A stretch of DNA of 51,898 nucleotides from Lunatimonas lonarensis (GTDB lineage: Bacteria > Bacteroidota > Bacteroidia > Cytophagales > Cyclobacteriaceae). The number at the start of each line of letters is the position of its first letter. The stretch's first letter is position 1. Shown here piece by piece: positions 43,111 to 51,898 of the stretch. A program made the position numbers and the translations under genes. The stretch lies in NCBI RefSeq assembly GCF_000390185.1, contig NZ_AQHR01000068.1:1-51898 (forward strand), given 5' to 3'. The notes under the pieces were generated by a model. It was given only the letters and a program-made list of their open reading frames with translations, was not told the DNA's origin and ran no database searches.

Positions 43111-46100
43111 ATGGGAAATTCCTTTACGCTAATCAAAAAGCCTGTTTTGATCGCCTTTATGGCGCTTATCGGCTTGTTTTGTTTCACGGAATCCTATGCC
43201 CAAAGTAGGCAGATTACCGGAAAAGTTACATCAAAAGAGGACCAGGGTGGAATCCCAGGCGTCAATGTGTTGATAAAGGGTACCCAAGTGGGCACTGCTA
43301 CCAATATTGACGGCGATTTCTCACTGGATGTACCCGACAACAACACCGTCCTGATCTTTTCCTACATTGGTTTTCAAAATCAGGAAATCGCAGTAGGAAA
43401 CCGGTCCGTCATCAACGTGGAATTGACACAGGATGAGGGCACCCTCGGGGAAGTAGTGGTCACCGCTTTGGGTATTCGGCGGGAAGAGATATCGCTCGGC
43501 TACTCCATCGAACGTGTGGGTGGCGAAGAAATGACCCGTGTGGCTCAGGAAAGCTTTTTGAATGCCATGGCGGGTAAAGTGGCCGGAGCCACCATCAGCA
43601 GCACCGGCGGAACCGGCTCCTCTGTAAGTATGGTAATACGCGGAGCCACTTCGCTAAGCTCCGACAACCAACCCCTGTTTGTGGTGGACGGTGTTCCCAT
43701 CGCCAATACCTTGAACAACGTGTCGTCGATAGGTAATGAAAACCGGGTCGATTACGGCAATGCCATTTCCGGACTGAACCCCGATGACATTGCGGAAATC
43801 ACGATCTTGAAAGGACCCAGTGCAGCGGCACTATATGGATCAAGGGCCGGTAACGGTGTGGTGCTTATCACTACCAAAAGCGGAAAGGTCGATAAGCTGA
43901 CCGTAAATGTCACCTCAAACACGGTATTTGACGTGCCTTTTAAATTCCTTAAATGGCATTCACGCTTCGGTTCAGGCCAGTTCTCGGCAATCCCTCCGGA
44001 TGTAAGCGGAACCCCTTTGTCAAATCCTTTTGGCGCATTGGTACAGGAAAACGTAAATGCAGCCTTTGGTGCCGAGCTGGATAGGGGCTACATGGCACCC
44101 CAATGGAACAGTCCATTGGACGAAAACGGCCGCCCTATTCCCATGGAGTTGGTATCGCATCCCAACAACGTCCGAAACTTTATGCAAACCGGAATCACCA
44201 CTACCAATGGTTTCTCTGTTTCGAACAGTACAGCTTCCATGAACTACCGCATCTCCTACGGAAACATGCAGAACCGGGGCTTTATTCCCAACTCGGATCT
44301 GTTCAGAAATACCCTGAACATCAATTCGTCAGTAAAGATGAATGATAAACTCACCTTGAGCACCAACTTGGATGTGAGCCGTAATAATTCCAATAACCGA
44401 CCTGCGGGCGAGCGCGGTACCAACCCACTGCAATGGGTGTATGAAACCTCCCCTCATATCAATATCTTGGATTTGAAGGACTATTGGATGCCAGGCCAAG
44501 AAGGCCTACAGCAGCGCACCCCAGATGCGGGTTTTCCAACACGCACCATCAACAACCCTTACTTCTTGGCGAACGAAGTCAACAACAGCTTCACCAGGGA
44601 TCGGGTCTTTGGCAATATCAAAGCAGATTGGCAGATTTCCCCCAGTGTAAGTGCCTTTGTCCGCTATGCATTGGATACCTACAGCGAAACCCGGGAAAGC
44701 AAAATTGCAAACAGTTACACGCAAGAGCTATTCGGCGCGTATGGTATTACCGAACTTCATGGTTTTGAAAGCAATGCAGACTTTCTGGTTTCCTATAACA
44801 AGGACGTGAACAACTTTGGTATCACGTTATCCGGAGGTGGAAATATGCGCTACCAAAATGGCAGCAACATGACCGTGGCCTCTCGACCAGGAGCGGGGTT
44901 GATTGTGCCAGGTGTATACACAGTGCAAAACATTGCACAAGACAACGTGCAGTATGCCAACTCACGTTTTGAACGGGGAATCAACAGCCTGTATGCACTG
45001 GCCAACCTGTCCTATAAGGATATGATCTACTTGGACCTGACTGCGCGAAACGACTGGTCCAGTACACTGCCCAACGCCGATCCGTATTTCTATCCATCGG
45101 CATCCCTAAGCTTGCTGGTCAATGAGATGGTCACCTTGCCCCGATCGGTTAGTCTCTTCAAACTAAGGGGAGGCTATGCACAGGTTGGCAACGATGCTGA
45201 CCCCTATCGCTTGATCGCCATGCTTTCCAATGCAGGCGCCTGGGGAAATCTTCCTCGACTGACCCTGCCTTCTACGCTACTGAACCCATCCCTTAAGCCA
45301 GAGATTGCCAGTTCTTACGAAGCGGGGCTTGATTTTCAGCTTTTCAACGGCCGGATAAGGTTTGCAGGAACCTACTACGTAATGGAAAACGAAAACCAAA
45401 TCTTGAGCACTCTCCTTCCTCCTTCTACCGGATATACCAGTAAGAATATCAACGCCGGTCTACTTCAAAGCCGAGGAATCGAGTTGACCTTGGGTACAAC
45501 TGTCGTTGAGAATAGAAACTGGCGTTGGGATGTGAATTTCAACCTGACCAGAAACCGAACCCGTATCCTTGAGCTTTCCGACGATCTACCCTTTTACACC
45601 CTTTGGACAGACGCCCGTGGTGGTGCCTGGACCTACGTAGGCGACGAAATCGGGGATATCTACGATGCGAAAGTGATCACGGTAGAGGATCCCAACTCTC
45701 CCTACTTCGGTTTCCCCATCCTGAACCCACAAAGTGGCAAATGGCAGGACGTGGCAGCCCAAAATACCCGAAACAAAATCGGGAATTTCAACCCGAGGTT
45801 TATACTCGGCGGACAGAGCTCCCTATCCTACAAAAACTTTCATCTTAGCTTCACCTTCGACTGGAGAAACGGAGGCGATTTCGTATCGCAAACCTACCGA
45901 TGGGGCGAAGAACACGGCCGTTCTCAGATTTTCCTGGATAAGCTGATCAACCCCGGTGATATGCAGGGGAGAGAGCTTAGGGACTATTTGATTGCAAACA
46001 AGGATCAAATGATCCTAATGAATGGCAACAACTTCCCGCTCGTGGGTGGTCCTACACCTGATTTCAACGGTTATCCCTTTACATTTGGGCCATTTACCTT

Positions 46101-46545
46101 GCCTTATGGTGGGGTATTTATCCCCGGTGTTTATGCCACTGCATTTGATGCAAACGGCAATCCTACCGAGTTTGCCGAAAACCTGGGAGAAAACATAGGC
46201 CGTCCCGGTGGAACGATCACCATGCCGTTTGCGGGCAGTACAGCATGGAGCTTTACGAGAGCCTTCCTATATCCTGCCTCCTTCGTAAAACTGCGTGAAG
46301 TTTCCTTTGGCATGGACCTGCCGGCAAAAGTCGCCAGTTCCCTAAAAATGCAAAACATGAACTTTTCGGTATACAGCCGAAACATCATCCTTTGGACGGC
46401 TGCAAAAATCAACATAGACCCGGAGATGGCCTTCCAGCCCCAGGCAGGGGTGCAGGCAGGAACTCAGTTTAAGCAAGGTATCGAACGTTGGAACGTAAAC
46501 CCATGGGTGATGCCTATCGGTTTCAGACTGAACGCCACCTTTTAA
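43111..46545 (+). CDS. SusC/RagA family TonB-linked outer-membrane transporter
   Basis: 1144 residues. A signal peptide ends at SYAQ, followed by a carboxypeptidase-D regulatory-like domain (about 33-105, ITGKVTSKEDQGGIPGVNVLIKG), a linker LGEVVVTALGIRREE, a plug domain (about 130-250, with QPLFVVDGVPI and ITILKGPSAAALYGSRAGNGVVLITTK, the SusC signature) and a large barrel to the C terminus, which ends in a phenylalanine (NATF). It imports oligomers captured by its SusD partner using TonB. susD follows after 20 bases. No ECF sigma/anti-sigma pair, hybrid sensor or glycoside hydrolase is nearby, so the substrate is not an obvious polysaccharide. Confidence 0.95.
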   Translation: MGNSFTLIKKPVLIAFMALIGLFCFTESYAQSRQITGKVTSKEDQGGIPGVNVLIKGTQVGTATNIDGDFSLDVPDNNTVLIFSYIGFQNQEIAVGNRSVINVELTQDEGTLGEVVVTALGIRREEISLGYSIERVGGEEMTRVAQESFLNAMAGKVAGATISSTGGTGSSVSMVIRGATSLSSDNQPLFVVDGVPIANTLNNVSSIGNENRVDYGNAISGLNPDDIAEITILKGPSAAALYGSRAGNGVVLITTKSGKVDKLTVNVTSNTVFDVPFKFLKWHSRFGSGQFSAIPPDVSGTPLSNPFGALVQENVNAAFGAELDRGYMAPQWNSPLDENGRPIPMELVSHPNNVRNFMQTGITTTNGFSVSNSTASMNYRISYGNMQNRGFIPNSDLFRNTLNINSSVKMNDKLTLSTNLDVSRNNSNNRPAGERGTNPLQWVYETSPHINILDLKDYWMPGQEGLQQRTPDAGFPTRTINNPYFLANEVNNSFTRDRVFGNIKADWQISPSVSAFVRYALDTYSETRESKIANSYTQELFGAYGITELHGFESNADFLVSYNKDVNNFGITLSGGGNMRYQNGSNMTVASRPGAGLIVPGVYTVQNIAQDNVQYANSRFERGINSLYALANLSYKDMIYLDLTARNDWSSTLPNADPYFYPSASLSLLVNEMVTLPRSVSLFKLRGGYAQVGNDADPYRLIAMLSNAGAWGNLPRLTLPSTLLNPSLKPEIASSYEAGLDFQLFNGRIRFAGTYYVMENENQILSTLLPPSTGYTSKNINAGLLQSRGIELTLGTTVVENRNWRWDVNFNLTRNRTRILELSDDLPFYTLWTDARGGAWTYVGDEIGDIYDAKVITVEDPNSPYFGFPILNPQSGKWQDVAAQNTRNKIGNFNPRFILGGQSSLSYKNFHLSFTFDWRNGGDFVSQTYRWGEEHGRSQIFLDKLINPGDMQGRELRDYLIANKDQMILMNGNNFPLVGGPTPDFNGYPFTFGPFTLPYGGVFIPGVYATAFDANGNPTEFAENLGENIGRPGGTITMPFAGSTAWSFTRAFLYPASFVKLREVSFGMDLPAKVASSLKMQNMNFSVYSRNIILWTAAKINIDPEMAFQPQAGVQAGTQFKQGIERWNVNPWVMPIGFRLNATF

Positions 46546-46565
46546 TCATCCGGTCACAACACAAA

Positions 46566-48236
46566 ATGAGAAATCGTATGAAATCGAAAAATATAATCCT
46601 CAAACTCTTAGGGCTGGCAATGATCTTTACCGTATCCTGTCAAGAATCCCTGATGGATATGAACGTGGATCCCAATGCCGCTAACCCGGCAACCACAAAT
46701 CCCAACCTGGTGCTTTCCACCGTGCTCACTGAGGCCGGCAAAACCATCGTCAACCTTGGCTATGGGGATATCGCCGGCGTGATGCAGCATACCCAAAAGG
46801 ACGGCTGGGCAGGAGGCCACAATCTATACGATTGGAATCGAAACAATAGCTGGGCCGGGTACTATGGCATACTGCGCAACAACAAATACGTGCATGACCG
46901 TGCCGTAGAACTGGGTTTCGAATTGCAGCAGGGCGTGACCCTGGTGATGAAGTCGATGATGTTTGGATTGATCACCGATCTGTGGGGAGATGCCCCCTAC
47001 ACGATGGCCTTGAGAGGGCCGGAGGGTACTCCCGAAGCGACCTTCCCGGTATTTGATACTCAGGAAAGCATCTACCGAGGTATTCTGGACGATTTGGAAC
47101 GCGCCAATCAGTTGCTTTCAAAGCCACGCAGCGAGTACAACAGTACCATTCAAGGTGCCGATGTGTACTATAACGGTGATCCTGCGAAATGGAGACGACT
47201 AGCCAATTCCCTGAAACTACGTTACCTGATGCGGGTTTCAGATAAGCTGCCTGACTTTGCCAAGCAAGGGATAGAAGCCATTCTGGCCAATCCGGCCCAA
47301 TACCCGATCATTACGGCTCCGGTAGACGATGCCTCCATGGGATTTGCAGGCATCAGCAATGATACCTCTTGGCCCAACAATACCCGCTTTGATGCCAACG
47401 AAAGCAACTATCGCCGCATCAAAATGTGCGCCACGCTGGTAGAATCCATGCGTTCAAAAAATGACCCACGCCTATCCGTGTGGGCAAATAGGGTGCAGAT
47501 CCCACTGGTAGTAGATGAAAACCTGCCCGCCGGAACAGACCGAATTGAAAATGGACGGAGACTACTTTCCCCTGATGTCTTAGTGGCCCGTAACATCAGT
47601 ATCAATGATATCAACCAAAATCCCGACTTCGTTGGCATTCCACCGGCGATCCCTGGTCCCCAAGTGTACAATATGAGCCCGGATGCCAATCAGGCCTCCT
47701 TCAATCCACATGTTTCTTGGTTGAACGATATCTACCGAGCAGCTTCCGGCCCCTTGTTAAGATCTAGAATCCTGTCAGCTTCTGAGATACACTTCATCCT
47801 AGCAGAAGCAGCATTGAAAGGCTGGAATGTAGGCAATACCGCCGAGCATCATTACAATGCGGCCATTCAGGCTTCCTTCACCACTTGGGGGATTGCCAAT
47901 CAGGCAGCCGCCTATCTTTCCCAGCCAAACGTACGATTTGATGGTACATTGAAGCAGCTGATCGAGCAGAAATGGATCGCTTCATGGACCTCCGCTGCCG
48001 AAGCTTGGTTTGATTTTCGAAGAACAGGATTCCCTGAACTAAAGGCAGGACCATTTGCGATCCGAACCGTACTGCCCGTAAGGTATTACTACATGATCGA
48101 TGAAGAAAACCTCAATCAAGCAAATACCCAAGCAGCGATGGATCGACTACAGCAGACGAATTTCTCCCAAGTAGACGGGCTCAACAGTGCTTGGTCTAAG
48201 CCTTGGGTGATCCAAGGCACAAACAAACCCTGGTAA
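46566..48236 (+). CDS. SusD/RagB-type nutrient-binding outer-membrane lipoprotein
   Basis: 556 residues from the ATG at 46566 (552 from the alternative at 46578); the start at 46488 would overlap susC. A lipobox (FTVSC) and MDMNVDPNAANPATTNPNLVLS identify the SusD-like_2 subgroup. A helical TPR-like core contains WAGYYGILRNNKYV, TDLWGDAPYTMAL, YRGILDDLERANQLL and, near the end, QKWIASWTSAAEAWFDFRRTGFP, all typical. It caps the SusC barrel on the cell surface and binds the ligand. It is followed by a strong terminator, so the downstream ceramidase-like gene would be expressed by read-through or its own promoter. Confidence 0.94.
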   Translation: MRNRMKSKNIILKLLGLAMIFTVSCQESLMDMNVDPNAANPATTNPNLVLSTVLTEAGKTIVNLGYGDIAGVMQHTQKDGWAGGHNLYDWNRNNSWAGYYGILRNNKYVHDRAVELGFELQQGVTLVMKSMMFGLITDLWGDAPYTMALRGPEGTPEATFPVFDTQESIYRGILDDLERANQLLSKPRSEYNSTIQGADVYYNGDPAKWRRLANSLKLRYLMRVSDKLPDFAKQGIEAILANPAQYPIITAPVDDASMGFAGISNDTSWPNNTRFDANESNYRRIKMCATLVESMRSKNDPRLSVWANRVQIPLVVDENLPAGTDRIENGRRLLSPDVLVARNISINDINQNPDFVGIPPAIPGPQVYNMSPDANQASFNPHVSWLNDIYRAASGPLLRSRILSASEIHFILAEAALKGWNVGNTAEHHYNAAIQASFTTWGIANQAAAYLSQPNVRFDGTLKQLIEQKWIASWTSAAEAWFDFRRTGFPELKAGPFAIRTVLPVRYYYMIDEENLNQANTQAAMDRLQQTNFSQVDGLNSAWSKPWVIQGTNKPW

Positions 48237-48257
48237 AAGACCTTGGCAATCAGTAAC

Positions 48258-48292
48258 AAAGAGGTGTGGAGGTTCTTTCCACACCTCTTTTT
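48258..48292 (+). terminator. Intrinsic terminator after susD
   Basis: AAAGAGGTGTGG (48258-48269) and CCACACCTCTTT (48279-48290) form a perfect 12-bp stem with a 9-base loop and a T-run. Confidence 0.9.
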
Positions 48293-48328
48293 GCATTTCC
48301 TAGTTTAATCTTAAACCCACCATTACCC

Positions 48329-49594
48329 ATGAAATCCAACCCATCAAGATTCATTTTTTTACTATTCTTCGCAACCACGCTGTCCTTCCACACCTGGGGA
48401 CAAGACCTCCGGGTGGGAACGAGCCTTCGAGTCATCACGCCTGATCCCCTCCTGCCCGTTTCGGGGGGTGTGGGTATTCCTAAGCCAGCTACCGAAAAAA
48501 AGGGAGACCTCTTTGCCAGGGCAGCGGTTTTTGAGCAGGGAAACGAACGCTTTGCCCTGGTAGTAGTAGATAACCTGGGTTGGCCTGCAGTGCTTGCAGA
48601 CAAGTCTCGCGCGCTGATAAAAGGTGTCAAGCCCGAAAATGTGCTCATCGCCGCCACCCACACGCACAGTGCCCCAGACGCTTATGCCTTTGCCGATGAG
48701 TCTGGAAAACACGGTGCTGACCTGGACTACCTGGACTGGTGCACGCAGCAGATTGCCGATGCGGTCAATGAAGCCTCGGAAAAACTCACTACAGCCAAAT
48801 TGAAAATAGCCTATGGAGAAGCCCAAGGTAAAATAGCCTATAACTACTACGCCCCCATACTCTACGACCCCAACTGCGGTGTCATTCAGGCACTGGACAC
48901 AAATGGCAAGGTACTGCTGACCCTGATAAATTATGCCATCCATCCTGAAGTAATCGGCAACGGACGGGGAATACTAAGCCCCGACGTATGCGGACCATTA
49001 TATGATCGGATAGAGGAAAAGGCAGGCGGCATGGCCCTATTTGTGAATGGAGCCCTCGGAGGCATGGTGACAGCCGACAACCGACGGGACAATAACCAAG
49101 AAGCGAACGATTACGAGGAATGCACCCGTATAGGACACCTCTTGGCCGATGAGGCACTAAGGATTGTGGCAGATGCTCCCTTGGCAGCTAACACCGATCT
49201 ATTTGTAACCGCCAAACAGATCGAAATCCCGATCGAATCTCCCCTGATGAAATTTATCTTGGAAAGCTCCCCCTTGGGACACGGACAACGAGGCTCAGAA
49301 ACCATTAAGACACAGCTAAATCTGATCAACCTCGGTCCGGCGCAATTTGTGACCATTCCCGGAGAGGCACTCCCGAATATCGGCTACTACTTGAAGCGGA
49401 ATATGCCCACGAATTACCCGTTTCTGCTGGGCCTATGCAACGACGCATTTGGATACTTCCTGACCAAAGTGGATTTTGATAGCTTCAAGCGGTACGAATA
49501 CATCACCCGCACCAGTCTCGGTGAGCTGTCGGGAGAGACCGTTATACAGGGGATTCTCGAAATGGTGCAGGAATCCCCCAAACCCGCTCAATAG
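48329..49594 (+). CDS. Neutral/alkaline ceramidase-family secreted protein
   Basis: 421 residues from the ATG at 48329, which starts a signal peptide ending TWGQD; the longer frame from 48266 runs through the susD terminator. The protein resembles the N-terminal catalytic domain of neutral/alkaline non-lysosomal ceramidases: AATHTHSAPDAY (H111/H113, first zinc-ligand region), INYAIHPEVIG (H205, second), and FVNGALGGMVTADNR where true ceramidases have a catalytic serine in GDVSPN. Here that place reads T248, so ceramide hydrolysis is doubtful. It is also far shorter than about 650-residue ceramidases and lacks the C-terminal domain. Secreted hydrolase acting on the SusCD substrate is inference. 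Confidence 0.75.
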   Translation: MKSNPSRFIFLLFFATTLSFHTWGQDLRVGTSLRVITPDPLLPVSGGVGIPKPATEKKGDLFARAAVFEQGNERFALVVVDNLGWPAVLADKSRALIKGVKPENVLIAATHTHSAPDAYAFADESGKHGADLDYLDWCTQQIADAVNEASEKLTTAKLKIAYGEAQGKIAYNYYAPILYDPNCGVIQALDTNGKVLLTLINYAIHPEVIGNGRGILSPDVCGPLYDRIEEKAGGMALFVNGALGGMVTADNRRDNNQEANDYEECTRIGHLLADEALRIVADAPLAANTDLFVTAKQIEIPIESPLMKFILESSPLGHGQRGSETIKTQLNLINLGPAQFVTIPGEALPNIGYYLKRNMPTNYPFLLGLCNDAFGYFLTKVDFDSFKRYEYITRTSLGELSGETVIQGILEMVQESPKPAQ

Positions 49595-49657
49595 GAAATC
49601 TGCCCGAAAGGGTTGTAACTTGCGGAATATACACCATTTGTCCACATCCCGACGCAG

Positions 49658-50716
49658 ATGAAGGTTTTTCGATCCCTGCTAATGTCCACCTTGGTGGCTT
49701 TGGCAATGTGCAGTTCCTGTACCAAAAATGTATCCCTTACCCGGCTAGCTCCGGCGGAAATCAGCATCCCCAACCATGTGCAGCGATTGCTGATCTTGGA
49801 TCGAACGGAGCCGGAAAGCAAGGGAGTGGCCATCATCGAGGGCATACTCACCGGAGAGGCGCCCTTTGAGGTGAAAAACGCCATAGAAGCTACCTTGGCT
49901 ACCGTGCAGCAAGAGCTCAACACCTCCCCACGGTATGAGGTGGTCCGGGCAAGGGAGCGGCTGAAGGGAGGGCTTTTCAGCCAACAGTTTCCGCAGCCCC
50001 TTACCTGGGACCAAATTGATGCGCTTTGCTCCGCTTATGGTGCCGATGGCGTACTGGCACTGGAGAAATTTTCTTCGGATTTTGTAGTAACGGACAAGAA
50101 AGCACGAATCAAGAAAACGGTGGGAGAAGGCAAAGACGCCACCACCGTGGAAGTAGACGGAATCTATGCAGAGGGTGTAGCCCAGGTGCAGGTAGGGTTC
50201 CGGTTTTATGACCCTGCCAACCGAAATATCGCCGACCAGGTGGACGTCAGCAAGACCAATCTTTGGTCTGCCGAGGCAGAGACCCGTGCTCAAGCATTGG
50301 CACTGATGATCAACAAGGTACGGGCCACGCAGATCGTAGGCCAAATGGCCGGCGCTGCCTACGCAAGAAGGGTGGCTCCCATGTTCCTGACCATAAGCCG
50401 TACATTCTTTCATAAGAGTAAGACCAACCCTGCACTGGCATACGGAGCCCGGTTGGCAGAGGTAAACAAATGGGAGGAGGCCATGGATGCTTGGACGACA
50501 GCGTTGGATGGTGACAATGATGAGAAAACCGCGGCAAAACTTGCCTATAATATTGCGATTGGCCATGAGGTGCTGGGCAATCTGGAATTGGCGCAAGATT
50601 GGGCCGGCATCGCCTACACCCGGTATGGCCTGAAAAAGGGGCGAACCTATGCCAATGACCTGACCAGGCAAATCCTGGCAAACGAGCAAGTGCGTCAGCA
50701 GCTAGCTGGGGACTGA
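49658..50716 (+). CDS. DUF6340-like lipoprotein
   Basis: 352 residues. The lipoprotein signal MKVFRSLLMSTLVALAMCSSC offers C18 or C21 as the lipidated cysteine. The N-terminal half (about 30-200) contains RLLILDRTEPESKGVAIIEGILTGEAPFE and YGADGVLALEKFSSDF, and the C-terminal part (about 255-345) resembles TPR-like helices (AEVNKWEEAMDAWTTALDGD, LAYNIAIGHEVLGNLELAQDWAGIAYTRYG). This layout fits the uncharacterised DUF6340 family. It follows the ceramidase-like gene by 63 bases on the same strand and may belong to the same locus. Confidence 0.75.
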   Translation: MKVFRSLLMSTLVALAMCSSCTKNVSLTRLAPAEISIPNHVQRLLILDRTEPESKGVAIIEGILTGEAPFEVKNAIEATLATVQQELNTSPRYEVVRARERLKGGLFSQQFPQPLTWDQIDALCSAYGADGVLALEKFSSDFVVTDKKARIKKTVGEGKDATTVEVDGIYAEGVAQVQVGFRFYDPANRNIADQVDVSKTNLWSAEAETRAQALALMINKVRATQIVGQMAGAAYARRVAPMFLTISRTFFHKSKTNPALAYGARLAEVNKWEEAMDAWTTALDGDNDEKTAAKLAYNIAIGHEVLGNLELAQDWAGIAYTRYGLKKGRTYANDLTRQILANEQVRQQLAGD

Positions 50717-50882
50717 CCGGTTTCTTGATACAAACAGGTAGATGCCAGTGCTAACGCCCCTAGGATAGTTTGGATATTCAATTTCTTTTATGGGAGCAAC
50801 GACACCCCCGCTCATTCATCAAACGTGCTGCTTTATGGTGGCAATGGTATATCTCCGTATAGTATTTTCTACTCTTTTCGCT

Positions 50883-51350
50883 TTAATGTGTGGTGCAAGT
50901 CATTTCATGCAGTTTTTGGTGCATAAACCTATAATATCCCAGTGTGAGTACTGTACAAGCAAACAAAAGAGCCAAAGAAAGGGAAATCAGCAAAAAGTTG
51001 ATGGTGGTTTCCAATCCTGCGCCCCCCTCTTGCCCACCTTCCAACGGCATCATTTTCCCTGCCCCCGTGATAGCGGCTATCAATACGGCCAATACATTGG
51101 CAAAAGTCGAATAGATCAACAACCAATAAGAGGTCGTTAGCCATTTTGGGGAAAGGGAAAATTTATGCCAAACCACTCCAACCAACATAAGGAATAGGCC
51201 ATTCATGATCCCCTCGAGATGCGCACTTAGACCCATACGGGGGTTTGCCATGTTTTGGACAAAGAGTCCAATAGTCAGTCCCATCATGAATAGAACTAAG
51301 CCGAGAAAGACTAAATTATTACTTTGTTTTTGTTTGACAAAAGTGCCCAT
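50883..51350 (-). CDS. HabA-like (hydroxylaminobenzene mutase family) membrane protein
   Basis: 155 residues with four hydrophobic helices. FVQNMANPRMGLSAHLEGIMNGLFLMLVGVVW matches the conserved core of the small membrane proteins typified by hydroxylaminobenzene mutases HabA/HabB, which isomerise hydroxylaminobenzene to aminophenol. Most genome homologues have no tested activity, so the reaction should not be assumed here. It ends rightward of the DUF6340 gene (convergent) and lies downstream of another small membrane protein on the same strand; a TATTTTTG element at 51420-51427 (minus) could be its promoter. Confidence 0.65.
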   Translation of the reverse strand: MGTFVKQKQSNNLVFLGLVLFMMGLTIGLFVQNMANPRMGLSAHLEGIMNGLFLMLVGVVWHKFSLSPKWLTTSYWLLIYSTFANVLAVLIAAITGAGKMMPLEGGQEGGAGLETTINFLLISLSLALLFACTVLTLGYYRFMHQKLHEMTCTTH

Positions 51351-51404
51351 GGTTGATTGATGTTATAGGTTGATGGCGCTTTCTAACCCATTGAATATAG
51401 GACA

Positions 51405-51848
51405 TTAATGGATATGATTCAAAAATATGCCTGTCCAAAACTCAAGGGTTGGTAAAAAAAAGGTCAAAACCATAAGAACCAATAATACAAGAAATCCATA
51501 AAATGGATACTTGGGCAATTTTTTGAAAGCAATCCAGTCATGAAGTAAAACAGCCAAAGGAAAGAAAAAATAGATTATGACTGTTCCTTCAATGATCGAA
51601 TAGGGAGCTAACCATTCAAGCAGTCGTGCAGTTGCGGGCCCGGTAAAAGCCATGGACGCAAACAACATCATCGTGCGATGCAATGAGGTGTTTTGGCGAT
51701 TGATAAAGCCGATGCAAACCATTACAGAAAAAGTTATCAACGCAAAAATATCATTGGTCCATTGAACATTCTGAAACCAAACCCTATCCGGATTATTCAA
51801 ATTTAGAAATCCCGACTCAACCATTCTTGGCGCAAATCCCATCATCAC
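51405..51848 (-). CDS. Small membrane protein, possibly N-terminally incomplete
   Basis: 147 residues from a GTG at 51848 (ATG one and two codons later). Four helices are visible; HRTMMLFASMAFTGPATARLLEWL resembles a segment common in roughly 200-230 residue Bacteroidota membrane proteins of unknown function, where a His-Arg pair precedes a helix. The first recognisable piece (FAPRMVESGF) looks like the middle of such proteins. Two in-frame stops lie just upstream, so either the real start is here or the N-terminal part has been lost or frameshifted. The window ends 50 bases further on, which prevents a decision. Confidence 0.5.
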   Translation of the reverse strand: MMMGFAPRMVESGFLNLNNPDRVWFQNVQWTNDIFALITFSVMVCIGFINRQNTSLHRTMMLFASMAFTGPATARLLEWLAPYSIIEGTVIIYFFFPLAVLLHDWIAFKKLPKYPFYGFLVLLVLMVLTFFLPTLEFWTGIFLNHIH

Positions 51849-51898
51849 GGGAAGGGGGATAGTTCATTAAACTGTGTCTAAGGTTAAATCTTTCCTTC

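Noticed and set aside
49745-50689. 314-residue open frame on the minus strand
   Set aside because: Entirely antisense to the DUF6340-like lipoprotein gene, which has a signal peptide and coherent composition; the minus-strand reading is Cys/His-rich with no family resemblance.
1-51898. CRISPR arrays, tRNA or rRNA genes, integrase/transposase genes
   Set aside because: No regularly spaced repeats, cloverleaf-like sequences, rRNA stretches or recombinase motifs were found by reading; small structured RNAs cannot be excluded without a covariance search.

Overview
The window looks like an ordinary chromosomal segment of a Bacteroidota bacterium. The evidence is a SusC/SusD outer-membrane pair, a second TonB-dependent barrel protein, DUF4403, DUF4421 and DUF6340 family proteins, weak Shine-Dalgarno sequences, and several intergenic matches to the Bacteroidota promoter element TAnnTTTG. 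A YtxJ-like bacillithiol-system protein and a carotenoid desaturase favour the order Cytophagales, possibly Cyclobacteriaceae-like; that placement is inference. I see no rRNA, tRNA, CRISPR array, phage gene, transposase or plasmid function. Base composition and coding style are even across the window.

Layout. Bases 1-388 hold no gene but contain a cluster of small hairpins and repeats. 389-5532: a DUF4403 lipoprotein (-), ytxJ (+) and a glycine-rich TonB-dependent barrel protein (+). 5662-9665: pfkA (-) divergent from a glyA-tatC-rpiB operon (+), with back-to-back promoters between them. 9743-12847: a polytopic membrane protein (-), then rbfA and a LolC/E-like permease (+). 12962-19708: an SNF2 helicase, purU and a CrtD-like desaturase (+), convergent with and slightly overlapping an MltF-like lytic transglycosylase (-). 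19830-25323: a complete tripartite RND efflux operon (-). 25766-29164: nrdB-nrdA (-), separated from rplU-rpmA (+) by a long AT-rich region with a 15-bp direct repeat.

30595-38216: hpf (+), then a five-gene leftward block (conserved hypothetical, DEDD exonuclease, rnr, prenyl synthase, rhomboid protease), lipB (-), yraN (+) and a secreted MORN-like protein (-). 38407-42845: an aspartate aminotransferase, two convergent glycosyltransferases and a DUF4421 barrel protein. 43111-50716: susC, susD, a ceramidase-family protein and a DUF6340 lipoprotein, all on + and probably one nutrient-uptake locus. 50883 to the right edge: two small membrane proteins (-), one HabA-like and one that may lack its N terminus.

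Most genes are housekeeping: glycolysis, one-carbon metabolism, deoxyribonucleotide synthesis, ribosome assembly and hibernation, Tat export, lipoate attachment, RNA turnover and isoprenoids. The accessory content is envelope-directed. No wholly undescribed system stands out. The best candidates for a second look are the SusCD/ceramidase-like locus, the repeated elements in the nrdB-rplU region, and the hairpin cluster at the left edge.
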